From Bacteroidia bacterium (lineage in GTDB: Bacteria; Bacteroidota; Bacteroidia; J057; JADKCL01): a stretch of DNA of 64,000 nucleotides. The stretch covers positions 1 to 64,000 of the forward strand of contig JACJYV010000011.1 in the NCBI GenBank assembly GCA_020635905.1, in the 5' to 3' direction. Numbering within the stretch: position 1 is the first letter of the stretch; every line of letters starts with the position of its first letter. The position numbers and the translations under genes were made by a program. The notes beneath the pieces were generated by a model, which saw only the letters and a list, made by a program, of their open reading frames with translations, searched no databases and had not been told where the DNA came from. Positions 36,009 through 42,935 of the stretch are shown piece by piece.

Positions 36009-36982
36009 TGCAAAAGGGACCCATATCGCAATTTATAACCCATCACTATAAGCATTTTAATGCAGCTGCCCTGGTGGATGCTGCCAAAGGCTACGAGCAT
36101 CAGCTCGAAACGGGCCATAAGATGATGATTACCCTGGCTGGCGCCATGAGTACGGCTGAGCTGGGCAAATCACTGGCGGAAATGATCCGCCAGGACAAAG
36201 TGCACATCATTTCCTGCACGGGCGCCAACCTGGAAGAAGATGTCTTCAACCTGGTTGCGCACAATCATTATAAGCGCATTCCCCACTACCGCGACCTATC
36301 CCCGGCCGAGGAGCAGGACCTGCTCGAACACCACTTCAACCGGGTCACGGATACCTGTATCCCCGAGGAGGAAGCCATGCGCAACATTGAGCGCAACCTC
36401 ATCGACGCCTGGACCCGGGCCGACCGCAATGGAGAGCGCTTTTTTCCCCATGAATTTTTCTACCAAATCCTGCTCAGCGGTGAACTGAAGGAAAAATACC
36501 AGATCGATCCCAAAGACAGCTGGCTGCTGGCCGCTGCCGAGAAAGGCCTCCCCATCATTGTGCCCGGCTGGGAAGATTCAACATGTGGAAACTTCTTTGC
36601 CTCTCACTGCATGGAGAAGCTGTTCAAACCCGGAATTTTGAAATCAGGCATAGAATATATGATGTTCCTGGCGGATTGGTATCGCCATAATGCGGCAGAC
36701 AAAGGCATTGGCTTCTTCCAGATTGGAGGCGGCATTGCCGGCGACTTCCCCATTTGCGTGGTGCCTATGCTCCACCAGGATCTTGGACTGGAAGAAACCC
36801 CCATGTGGTCTTATTTTTGCCAGATAAGTGACTCCACCACCAGCTATGGATCTTATTCGGGCGCAGTTCCGAATGAGAAAATCACCTGGGGTAAACTCTC
36901 AATTGATACACCAAAGTTTATCGTTGAGTCTGACGCCACCATTGTGGCACCTTTAATATTTGCGTATCTATTAAATTGGTGA
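36005..36982 (+). CDS. Deoxyhypusine-synthase-like enzyme (probable polyamine aminobutyl/aminopropyl transferase)
   Basis: A 325-residue member of the deoxyhypusine synthase (DHS) family. The NAD-binding TLAGAMSTAELG (44-55), SCTGANLEED (70-79) and the catalytic-lysine segment ITWGKL with Lys297 match eukaryotic DHS (VSWGK). Bacteria have no eIF5A, so bacterial relatives act on free polyamines, for example making homospermidine from putrescine and spermidine. The gene is coupled by ATGA overlap to agmatinase, which would supply putrescine. The precise acceptor is not predictable from sequence. A small acidic protein gene follows one base after its stop. Confidence 0.85.
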   Translation: MMQKGPISQFITHHYKHFNAAALVDAAKGYEHQLETGHKMMITLAGAMSTAELGKSLAEMIRQDKVHIISCTGANLEEDVFNLVAHNHYKRIPHYRDLSPAEEQDLLEHHFNRVTDTCIPEEEAMRNIERNLIDAWTRADRNGERFFPHEFFYQILLSGELKEKYQIDPKDSWLLAAAEKGLPIIVPGWEDSTCGNFFASHCMEKLFKPGILKSGIEYMMFLADWYRHNAADKGIGFFQIGGGIAGDFPICVVPMLHQDLGLEETPMWSYFCQISDSTTSYGSYSGAVPNEKITWGKLSIDTPKFIVESDATIVAPLIFAYLLNW

Positions 36983-36983
36983 A

Positions 36984-37274
36984 ATGAATAAACCGAGGGT
37001 TGTAAAAGACTACGAAAAGCTGGATGAAGCCACTGTAGAGCAGATCAAGTTGGCATATCCATTCGGATTCGAGGATTACCTGATCTCCTATACCAATCAG
37101 CATGGGCAGAAGGTCAGTGCATTGCCTTTTGAAACTGAAGACCGTTATTTACTGGTTCGAATGACCCGTCAGATTGCCCGCGAAATCATCGAGGATGATG
37201 AGGACTATGATGACGATGGTAACCTCAGAGACGAGGTAAGGGAGGAATACGAAGAAAAATACGATGAATTTTGA
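36984..37274 (+). CDS. Small acidic protein in polyamine operon
   Basis: A 96-residue protein with one intervening base after the DHS-like gene's stop (TGA-A-ATG). The N-terminal ~70 residues look like a compact alpha/beta domain (EQIKLAYPFGFEDYLISYTN), the C-terminal ~27 residues are highly acidic (EDDEDYDDDGNLRDEVREEY). It resembles conserved Bacteroidota hypothetical proteins. An acidic protein encoded among polyamine enzymes could bind a polycation or act as a protein acceptor, but this is only an idea. Confidence 0.7.
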   Translation: MNKPRVVKDYEKLDEATVEQIKLAYPFGFEDYLISYTNQHGQKVSALPFETEDRYLLVRMTRQIAREIIEDDEDYDDDGNLRDEVREEYEEKYDEF

Positions 37275-37289
37275 TTCTCCTCCATTTAA

Positions 37290-38732
37290 ATGGAAGAATA
37301 CTATTCCATCGTAAAACCGGGCTCGTTTGAGCCCGAAAATCACTGGTATGCCAAGGCTCTGAATGCCACAATTCATCCGATGGTTGCCTTTTTTTTGAAC
37401 CTTTCCCAGGAAAGGATGGTTGAGCGCTATTGCCACCTGCACCCCATTGTAGAGCGCGGATTACTGCACCAAATCCTCAACCAGAGCCCGAAATACTTCC
37501 GCTGGGCCGGGGCCGATCTGATCAATGTCACCACCGAGAGAGGCAAACGCCAGATGGTGGTCATTGAGAATAATTCCTGCCCTTCCGGGCAGAAATCCAT
37601 GCCCCTTTTCGACGACCACGACGAACTGGGCGGCTACCGCAAGCTCATCGAGCGTACCTTTGTGCCCCACATGAAGGGCAAGCGGCAGATGCAGGAAGGC
37701 GCCATGGCCGTGCTTTACGACAAAAATCCCATGGAAGCCTCGGGTTATGCCGCCACTATTGCCGAGGTACTGAAAGAGGAAGTGTATTACATTTACTTCC
37801 CCAAAAGCAATTATGAGCACTATCTGCGTTACGACGACGGAGTTTTGATGCTCAAAACATACGCAGGCAACTGGATTCCCATCCGGGCGGCCTTTCGCTA
37901 TGTGACCCAAAAGCCCTGGAACCGCATTCCCATTCACAGCAAAACCACCATTCTCAATCCTGTGCTGGCCTGCATCGCCGGGGGGCGAAATAAAATGGTG
38001 GCCGCCAAAGCCTACGAAATCTATAATGCAGAACTGAAAGGCACGGGCCTGCAGATCAATCTGCCCGAAACCATCTGGGATGTGTGCAAGGCCGAAGTGC
38101 CGTCATGGGTAAAGAAAATGGGTGGTCACGCCGTGGTGAAAGTGCCCTACAGCAATGCCGGACAGGGAGTTTACACCATTCTCAACGAGGCCGAATTGCA
38201 GGCCTTTATGGGTGAGACCTTCGAGTACGATCAGTTTATCGTACAAAGTCTGATCGGGAATTACCTCTGGAGCTCCAAAGGCACCACGGGAAAGCTATTT
38301 CATGTGGGCACCATCCCGAGCACCCGCGGCTTCACCTACGTCAACGACCTGCGCATGATGGTCAGTGCGACCAGCAACGGGATCAAGCCGCTATGCGTCT
38401 ATTCCCGCCGGGCCCGCGACCCCCTGCTGAACGAGATTCCGCCGGGCGTATCCTCCTGGGACATGCTGGGTACCAACCTTTCCATCAAAAAGGAAGACGG
38501 CACCTGGGGCAGCGACACCAATCGTCTGCTACTTATGGACCGCCGCGATTTCAATAAGATTGGCATCGGGGTGGACGACCTGATTGAGGCCTATATTCAG
38601 GCTGTCCTGTCCATGATCGCCATCGACAACATGGCCCAGACCCTGATCAATTCCAAAGGAAAATTCCGGAAAAAACTGTTTCAGTCCCTCAACGACGATG
38701 ATACCCTGATCGGGGAAATATTTGTGGAATGA
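37290..38732 (+). CDS. ATP-grasp-like ligase (unassigned)
   Basis: A 480-residue protein without signal peptide. An ATP-grasp-type nucleotide-binding region is suggested by HAVVKVPYSNAGQGVYTI near 284-301 and QFIVQSLIGNYLWS, followed by the RGFTYVNDLRMMV segment near 349-361. The N-terminal part has ENNSCPSGQKSM, reminiscent of substrate-side motifs in peptide-forming ATP-grasp enzymes. It starts 15 bases after the acidic protein and overlaps the next ATP-grasp gene by four bases (ATGA). ATP-grasp enzymes make amide bonds between a carboxylate and an amine, and a polyamine could be that amine; this is inference. Confidence 0.65.
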   Translation: MEEYYSIVKPGSFEPENHWYAKALNATIHPMVAFFLNLSQERMVERYCHLHPIVERGLLHQILNQSPKYFRWAGADLINVTTERGKRQMVVIENNSCPSGQKSMPLFDDHDELGGYRKLIERTFVPHMKGKRQMQEGAMAVLYDKNPMEASGYAATIAEVLKEEVYYIYFPKSNYEHYLRYDDGVLMLKTYAGNWIPIRAAFRYVTQKPWNRIPIHSKTTILNPVLACIAGGRNKMVAAKAYEIYNAELKGTGLQINLPETIWDVCKAEVPSWVKKMGGHAVVKVPYSNAGQGVYTILNEAELQAFMGETFEYDQFIVQSLIGNYLWSSKGTTGKLFHVGTIPSTRGFTYVNDLRMMVSATSNGIKPLCVYSRRARDPLLNEIPPGVSSWDMLGTNLSIKKEDGTWGSDTNRLLLMDRRDFNKIGIGVDDLIEAYIQAVLSMIAIDNMAQTLINSKGKFRKKLFQSLNDDDTLIGEIFVE

Positions 38733-39736
38733 AAATCCTGATCCTGACCGACCACACGGGCCATTCCGTGCACAACTCTGTTTATGGTCTGGCGACGGCC
38801 CTGGCCGGCCAGCCTGAGGTTGCTGAATTGTGGATTGCAACCCGGGGCGACCAGCGGAATCAGGCTTTTTTTCAGGGAGAATCGGCTGAAAATCTGCTGG
38901 CGCTGCCGTATTTTGAGGGATTTGGTTTCCCTGCGGGACAGTTTTTTGCAGAGCGGTCGGTCCCAATTGTCCTCTCTGAATTCGACATTATCTTTTTGCG
39001 CCTGCCACGCCCCATTCCCACGGTCTTCTTTCCCTTTCTGAGTCGGAATTTTCCGGAAAATCAGATTGTGAACCGGCCATCAGGAATCGAGAAAACCGGG
39101 AATAAGGCCTGGCTGGTAAATTTCCCGCAGCTGACTGCACCCACGGCATTGGTGACGAATCTTGAAGAGATGGAAGCATTTGCAGCCCGCTTTCCCTGTG
39201 TGCTCAAACCGTTGGAAGAATTTGGAGGAAAGGGAATTGTAAGGGCGGAAAACGGTATGGTGGAATTGGAGGGAGAGAAAATGCCGTGGGAGGCCTTTGC
39301 CAAAACCTGGGAAAATGCCCCCCAGCCCTATCTGGCTATGAAATTCCTCCGCAACGTCAGTCAGGGGGATAAACGGATTTTGGTGGTGGGAGGAGAGGTG
39401 CTGCTTTCCTCAGTGAGGTTGCCTGCACCCGGCAGCTGGCTTTGCAATATCGCCCAGGGCGGCTCAGATCATCCTGCTCCACCCGATGACCGCGAACTGG
39501 AAATTATCCGTGAACTGGACCCTGAATTGCGGCGGGAAGGTATCTTTTATTATGGCCTCGATACCCTGGTCAATGACGACGGGCGCCGGGTGGTATCCGA
39601 GGTAAATACCCTCAGCATTGGCGGGATTGATCCTTCTGAAAAAAAATCGGGAAAACCGCTCAACCGCATGTTTGCAGAACGGTTTATCACCCATTGTAAA
39701 GAACTATTATGGACAAAAAACACATACAGGAACTGA
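38729..39736 (+). CDS. Glutathione-synthetase-like ATP-grasp ligase
   Basis: A 335-residue protein with the GshB/RimK-type ATP-grasp core: CVLKPLEEFGGKGI near 156-169 (ATP-binding lysine and glycine loop), KRILVVGGEVL near 215-225 and the metal-binding EVNTLSIGGI near 291-300. The N-terminus (MKILILTDHTGHSV) is a Rossmann-like pre-ATP-grasp domain. It overlaps the ATP-grasp-like gene before it by four bases and the hydrolase gene after it by 28. True glutathione synthesis is unlikely because no gamma-glutamylcysteine ligase accompanies it; the context suggests ligation of a polyamine or amino acid. Confidence 0.82.
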   Translation: MKILILTDHTGHSVHNSVYGLATALAGQPEVAELWIATRGDQRNQAFFQGESAENLLALPYFEGFGFPAGQFFAERSVPIVLSEFDIIFLRLPRPIPTVFFPFLSRNFPENQIVNRPSGIEKTGNKAWLVNFPQLTAPTALVTNLEEMEAFAARFPCVLKPLEEFGGKGIVRAENGMVELEGEKMPWEAFAKTWENAPQPYLAMKFLRNVSQGDKRILVVGGEVLLSSVRLPAPGSWLCNIAQGGSDHPAPPDDRELEIIRELDPELRREGIFYYGLDTLVNDDGRRVVSEVNTLSIGGIDPSEKKSGKPLNRMFAERFITHCKELLWTKNTYRN

Positions 39737-40668
39737 ATCTGGAAGATTACGAACGGGGAAAACTCCATAAGGTATGGTTTGATGTGGTGACCGATTCCAT
39801 GGGACGGCCCATTTCTATTCCGTTACTGATTGGACGGGGGCGCAAGGATGGCCCTGTATTGGGGATCACAGCTGCTATTCACGGCAACGAACTGAACGGA
39901 ATCCCGGTCATTCAGCGCCTGTTTAAGGAAATCGGGGACGATCAGGTTTCGGGAACGGTGCTGGGGGTGCCCGTGGTGAATGTGCCGGGTTTTACCCAGC
40001 AAAACCGCCGCTATGTGGACGGGGTGGACCTCAATCACATCATGCCGGGCAAGTCCAAAGGCACGGTCAGCCAGGTGTTTGCCCATAATTTTTTTCACAA
40101 CATCGTCACCCAGTTCGATTATATGCTGGACCTCCATACCGCCAGCGAAGGGCGGGTGAATTCCTATTATATCCGGGCAGATATGGAGGAGGAAGTGACC
40201 CGGGATCTGGCTTTGTTGCAGAATGCCCAGATCATCGTCCACAATCCCCCGTCGGATGGTACTCTCCGGGGCGCGGCCGAGGAACTGGATATTCCGGCCA
40301 TTACCCTGGAAGTGGGCAACCCCAATACCTTTCAGCGGGGCATGATCCGCTCGGGTATTACCGGCCTCAATAATGCCATGGTTTTTCTGGGCATGCTGGA
40401 AGGGGAGATTGAAAAGCCCACCACCCCGCCCGTGATCTGCAAAAGCTCCTACTGGATTTATACTGAGTGCGGCGGTCTGCTGACCATTCCCGTGCAGGTA
40501 GGGGAGCGGGTGCAAAAAGGTCAGCATATCGCCTCCCAGACCGACATCTTCGGGGACAAGATCCGGGATTATAAAGCCCCCGAATCGGGGATTGTGATCG
40601 GGAAAAGTACCTCACCCGTCAACCTGACGGGGGGACGGATTCTGCATCTGGGGATTGAACGAAGGTAG
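39709..40668 (+). CDS. Succinylglutamate desuccinylase/aspartoacylase-family amidohydrolase
   Basis: A 319-residue zinc carboxypeptidase-fold hydrolase. Zinc ligands are His58/Glu61 in IHGNELNG and His143 in LDLHTAS; the catalytic glutamate is Glu201 in ITLEVGNPN. The arginine/asparagine pair in QQNRRYVDGVDLNH is also typical. Members remove acyl groups from amines. It closes the operon and overlaps the preceding ATP-grasp gene by 28 bases, so expression is coupled to the ligases. It could trim or recycle the amide product made by them. Confidence 0.88.
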   Translation: MDKKHIQELNLEDYERGKLHKVWFDVVTDSMGRPISIPLLIGRGRKDGPVLGITAAIHGNELNGIPVIQRLFKEIGDDQVSGTVLGVPVVNVPGFTQQNRRYVDGVDLNHIMPGKSKGTVSQVFAHNFFHNIVTQFDYMLDLHTASEGRVNSYYIRADMEEEVTRDLALLQNAQIIVHNPPSDGTLRGAAEELDIPAITLEVGNPNTFQRGMIRSGITGLNNAMVFLGMLEGEIEKPTTPPVICKSSYWIYTECGGLLTIPVQVGERVQKGQHIASQTDIFGDKIRDYKAPESGIVIGKSTSPVNLTGGRILHLGIERR

Positions 40669-41064
40669 TTTTTGATAGATGACAGAGGGGGAGATTTTAG
40701 ATTTTAGATGTTTGGGGATGGATAGGAGGGAATTATTGTTTTGTAGAGCCAGTGCATGCGTTGGCTTTAAGAGACCAGTTATGTCAGAGGGGTAGATTTT
40801 AGATGTTTGGGGATTGATAGGAGGGAATTATTGTTTTGTAGAGCCAGTGCATGCCTGCCCCTTTGGGGCGTTGGCTTTAAGAGACCAGTTATATCAGAGG
40901 GGTAGATTTTAGATGTTTGGGGATGGATAGGAGGGAATTATTGTTTTGTATGTCCTTCCCTAAAATAACTATACAACCTTCTTGTTTAACACTAATATAA
41001 CTATACATTTTTATTTCCTATTACTGGAATAGCTAAACACTTAAAATCCCTCTTACTAAAATAG
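40669..41064. other. Intergenic tandem repeats followed by IS3 left end
   Basis: This gap holds two and a half copies of a ~105-120 bp repeat up to 40950 and then the left end of an IS3-family element (40951-41064) with four degenerate copies of its terminal motif. No gene is present. Confidence 0.7.
40691..40950 (+). repeat. ~105-120 bp tandem repeat, copies 1, 2 and start of 3
   Basis: The unit runs GATTTTAGATGTTTGGGGAT, GGAGGGAATTATTGTTTTGT, AGAGCCAGTGCATGC, GTTGGCTTTAAGAGACCAGT, ATATCAGAGGGGTA. Copy 1 (about 40691-40791) lacks the 15-base segment CTGCCCCTTTGGGGC that copy 2 (about 40792-40912) has. Copy 3 starts near 40913, is broken at 40950 by the IS3 element, and continues at 42628. 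No coding potential is seen. Confidence 0.8.
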
Positions 41065-42033
41065 CTATACAGGGACTTCAGGATCAGTGGCTCTGCCCGC
41101 GGGCAGAGCCACTGATCCTGTGGTTTTTTCCTGCGCCTCCTTTCGCTGGTTTCTTGTGCGCGTATTTTTCCATCGTTTTTTTAGAGGGCCCGAGGTTTGG
41201 TGGGCTTCGGCAGGAGCCATCATATCGCAACTCAGGTGGGGCCGATCATGGTTGTAAATGTCGATTTTGCGCCCCGATGCCCGCTTTGCTCCAATGAGAG
41301 TTTCGAATTTAACGTTCAACCCCATTTCAACCTTTAGGATGCCATTTACCCTTTCTGCAACTGCGTTTTCGCGTGGATCACCGCTTTGGGTCATACTGAC
41401 AGAGATCCCGGCTGCCTGAAGCGTTTTAACGTAGTTGTCACAACAATACTGGGACCCACGATCTGAATGATGGATCAAGCAATCCTTGCGGTCCTTCCAC
41501 TGATTTAGCGCCATTTTTAAAGCCGTAATAGCCCCTTCATGGCCCATGGTCATCTCCAATGCCCAACCTACAATTTTGTGCGAGTAAGCATCTGTGATAA
41601 GGAAGAGAAAACAAAAATCACCTTTAAGCCTGATGTAAGTGATGTCAGACACCCATAATTGATTGGGGCCGTTCGTTTGGAAGTCTTTAATCTGGTTGGG
41701 CCACTTTCGCATCCAGTGGTCGCTCCAGGTTGTCTTGGGACGATATCGCCTCAGAGGGCGAACCGTCATCTGGTATGAGGCCAATAGAGCATGTAAACCA
41801 TCTCGTCCCATTTTGATGCCTTCTAATTCGAGCTTAGTTTTCAGCATGTGATGCAACTTCGGGGTGCCAATCCGGGGTTGGTCCTTGCGAATTAGCCGTA
41901 CCATTTCAAGAACCAAGGTGTAATCTTTGATTTGTGCATTTTTGCGCCTATTTCGGTCATAATATGCCAGGCGACTTTTACCAAACAGTCCACACAATCT
42001 CTCTATGGAGAGCTGGGAGTAACGCTCTTTCAT
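41065..42033 (-). CDS. IS3-family transposase OrfB (DDE integrase core)
   Basis: A 322-residue DDE transposase. The HTH_21-type N-terminus (MKERYSQLSIERLCGLFGKS) is followed by the rve integrase core: first Asp in LWVSDITYIRL, second Asp in IHHSDRGSQY, and Glu in NAVAERVNGILK with the usual ~35-residue spacing. Its ATG overlaps the orfA stop (ATGA) at an A6 run, so it can be made by re-initiation or by -1 frameshifting as an OrfAB fusion. The last codons (SVALPAGRATDP) lie in a perfect 40-bp palindrome. No disabling mutation is seen. Confidence 0.93.
   Translation of the reverse strand: MKERYSQLSIERLCGLFGKSRLAYYDRNRRKNAQIKDYTLVLEMVRLIRKDQPRIGTPKLHHMLKTKLELEGIKMGRDGLHALLASYQMTVRPLRRYRPKTTWSDHWMRKWPNQIKDFQTNGPNQLWVSDITYIRLKGDFCFLFLITDAYSHKIVGWALEMTMGHEGAITALKMALNQWKDRKDCLIHHSDRGSQYCCDNYVKTLQAAGISVSMTQSGDPRENAVAERVNGILKVEMGLNVKFETLIGAKRASGRKIDIYNHDRPHLSCDMMAPAEAHQTSGPLKKRWKNTRTRNQRKEAQEKTTGSVALPAGRATDPEVPV
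41080..41119. terminator. Perfect 40-bp palindrome in 3' end of transposase gene
   Basis: The left arm AGGATCAGTGGCTCTGCCCG (41080-41099) is exactly complementary to the right arm 41100-41119. On the plus strand it is followed by GTGGTTTTTT, so it would act as an intrinsic terminator for transcripts entering the element from the left, against the transposase genes. It also codes for the last residues of OrfB. Terminator function is inferred from shape. Confidence 0.65.
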
Positions 42034-42590
42034 TTTTTCAACTGTTTGGTACCAGACTTTTTTCTGATTTTTATCTCAAGCTCCTCCTCAGCCACTTCAA
42101 TTAGGGACTCAAGGCCCAGAACTCTTAGTTTGGCATCTTCAAGTTCTTTGCGCAAACGTGCGTTCTCGGATTCCAAGGATTCTGTTTCAGGCTTCTCACT
42201 GCCTGTTTGGGACGGTTTTGACATAGGGGAACAAGATGATAACTCCGCTGCTTTCATCCAACGGTGAATTACTTGCACATAGTTGATATCGTACTTCTTA
42301 ACAGCCTCTTCAATAGTCAACAAACCAGAATTAATCTCATGAATTATCCGCAGCTTGAGAGCTTTGTCGTATTGCCGAGTAACCAGGCTACGTCCCGCAG
42401 CGACCACAGAACGCCACTGCTGAATTGCATACGTACTGACCCCGTATTTTTGGGATGCCTCAATGCCAGTCATTTTACCTGAATCTACCAACTCAACAAT
42501 CATTCGCTTAACAGCAGGCGACTTTCGATGTTGAACACTTAAATCTTTTTTAGAATTTGAATTACTTTTTGATTTTGCCATCACTTTCAA
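42030..42590 (-). CDS. IS3-family transposase OrfA (helix-turn-helix)
   Basis: A 186-residue protein, longer than the usual ~100 residues. It has two helix-turn-helix units: one around VELVDSGKMTGIEASQKYGV with STYAIQQW, and a second around IHEINSGLLTIEEAVKKYDI. A leucine-zipper-like coiled coil (about 130-175, ESLESENARLRKELEDAKL) precedes the basic C-terminus. It binds the element ends and pairs with OrfB. The stop lies in an ATGA overlap after a run of six A residues on the coding strand, a plausible slippage site. Confidence 0.9.
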   Translation of the reverse strand: MKVMAKSKSNSNSKKDLSVQHRKSPAVKRMIVELVDSGKMTGIEASQKYGVSTYAIQQWRSVVAAGRSLVTRQYDKALKLRIIHEINSGLLTIEEAVKKYDINYVQVIHRWMKAAELSSCSPMSKPSQTGSEKPETESLESENARLRKELEDAKLRVLGLESLIEVAEEELEIKIRKKSGTKQLKK

Positions 42591-42627
42591 GGTTGCGAAA
42601 GTTGTATAGCTATTTTAGTAAAAGACA

Positions 42628-42705
42628 GTAGAGCCAGTGCATGCCTGCCCCTTTGGGGCGTTGGCTTTAAGAGACCAGTTATATCAGAGGGGTAGATTTC
42701 AGATT
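42628..42705 (+). repeat. Remainder of tandem repeat copy 3
   Basis: The sequence GTAGAGCCAGTGCATGCCTG and on through ATATCAGAGGGGTAGATTTC continues the repeat copy broken at 40950. Joining 40950 to 42631 restores the unit exactly as in copy 2, including the CTGCCCCTTTGGGGC segment. Confidence 0.8.
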
Positions 42706-42886
42706 ACAGATGTTTGGGGATAGGCGCAAGGGGCGAAGTCAACAACAAAATGTTTCCAATTGCAGGGCCAGGAAATTTCCTGGCCTTACACGAGGATGGG
42801 ACATTCCCGCATGACGGCTTTAAACCTCTGGATTGATTCAGATGTTTGATGGTCAGATTTTAGATTTCAGTTTGTGATTTTCACAA

Positions 42887-42919
42887 AAAAGCCCCTCTCC
42901 ATTACAGAAAGGGGCTTTT
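42887..42919 (-). terminator. Intrinsic terminator of subtilase gene (bidirectional)
   Basis: AAAAGCCCCT (42887-42896) pairs with AGGGGCTTTT (42910-42919), with flanking A and T runs on the two sides, so the hairpin can end transcription in both directions. It lies 17 bases beyond the stop of the minus-strand subtilase gene. Confidence 0.75.
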
Positions 42920-42935
42920 GATTGGACAAAAAGTG

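Larger units (their letters stand above)
40951..42627 (-). mobile_element. IS3-family insertion sequence (1,677 bp) with 3-bp TSD
   Basis: The ends TGTCCTTCCCTAAAATAACT and, inverted, TGTCTTTTACTAAAATAGCT form imperfect terminal repeats that continue ATACAAC. Direct copies of GTA flank the element (40948-40950 and 42628-42630), the 3-bp duplication typical of IS3. Two overlapping genes on the minus strand encode OrfA and OrfB. It sits inside the third copy of a tandem repeat, whose halves rejoin exactly when the element is removed. The left end carries three further degenerate copies of the terminal motif (40985-41072), making the element longer than most IS3 members. Confidence 0.9.
42591..42935. 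other. Intergenic region with IS3 right end, repeat remnant and palindrome
   Basis: It holds the IS3 right end to 42627, the rest of the third tandem-repeat copy (42628 to about 42705), a perfect 20-bp palindrome GGCCAGGAAATTTCCTGGCC at 42766-42785, and a terminator near 42887-42919. No gene is seen. Confidence 0.65.

Noticed and set aside
36005..36982. True deoxyhypusine synthase modifying eIF5A
   Set aside because: Bacteria lack eIF5A, and the polyamine operon context points to a free polyamine as acceptor.
38729..39736. Glutathione synthetase proper
   Set aside because: No gamma-glutamylcysteine ligase accompanies it, and it is coupled to a second ATP-grasp gene and a hydrolase in a polyamine operon.
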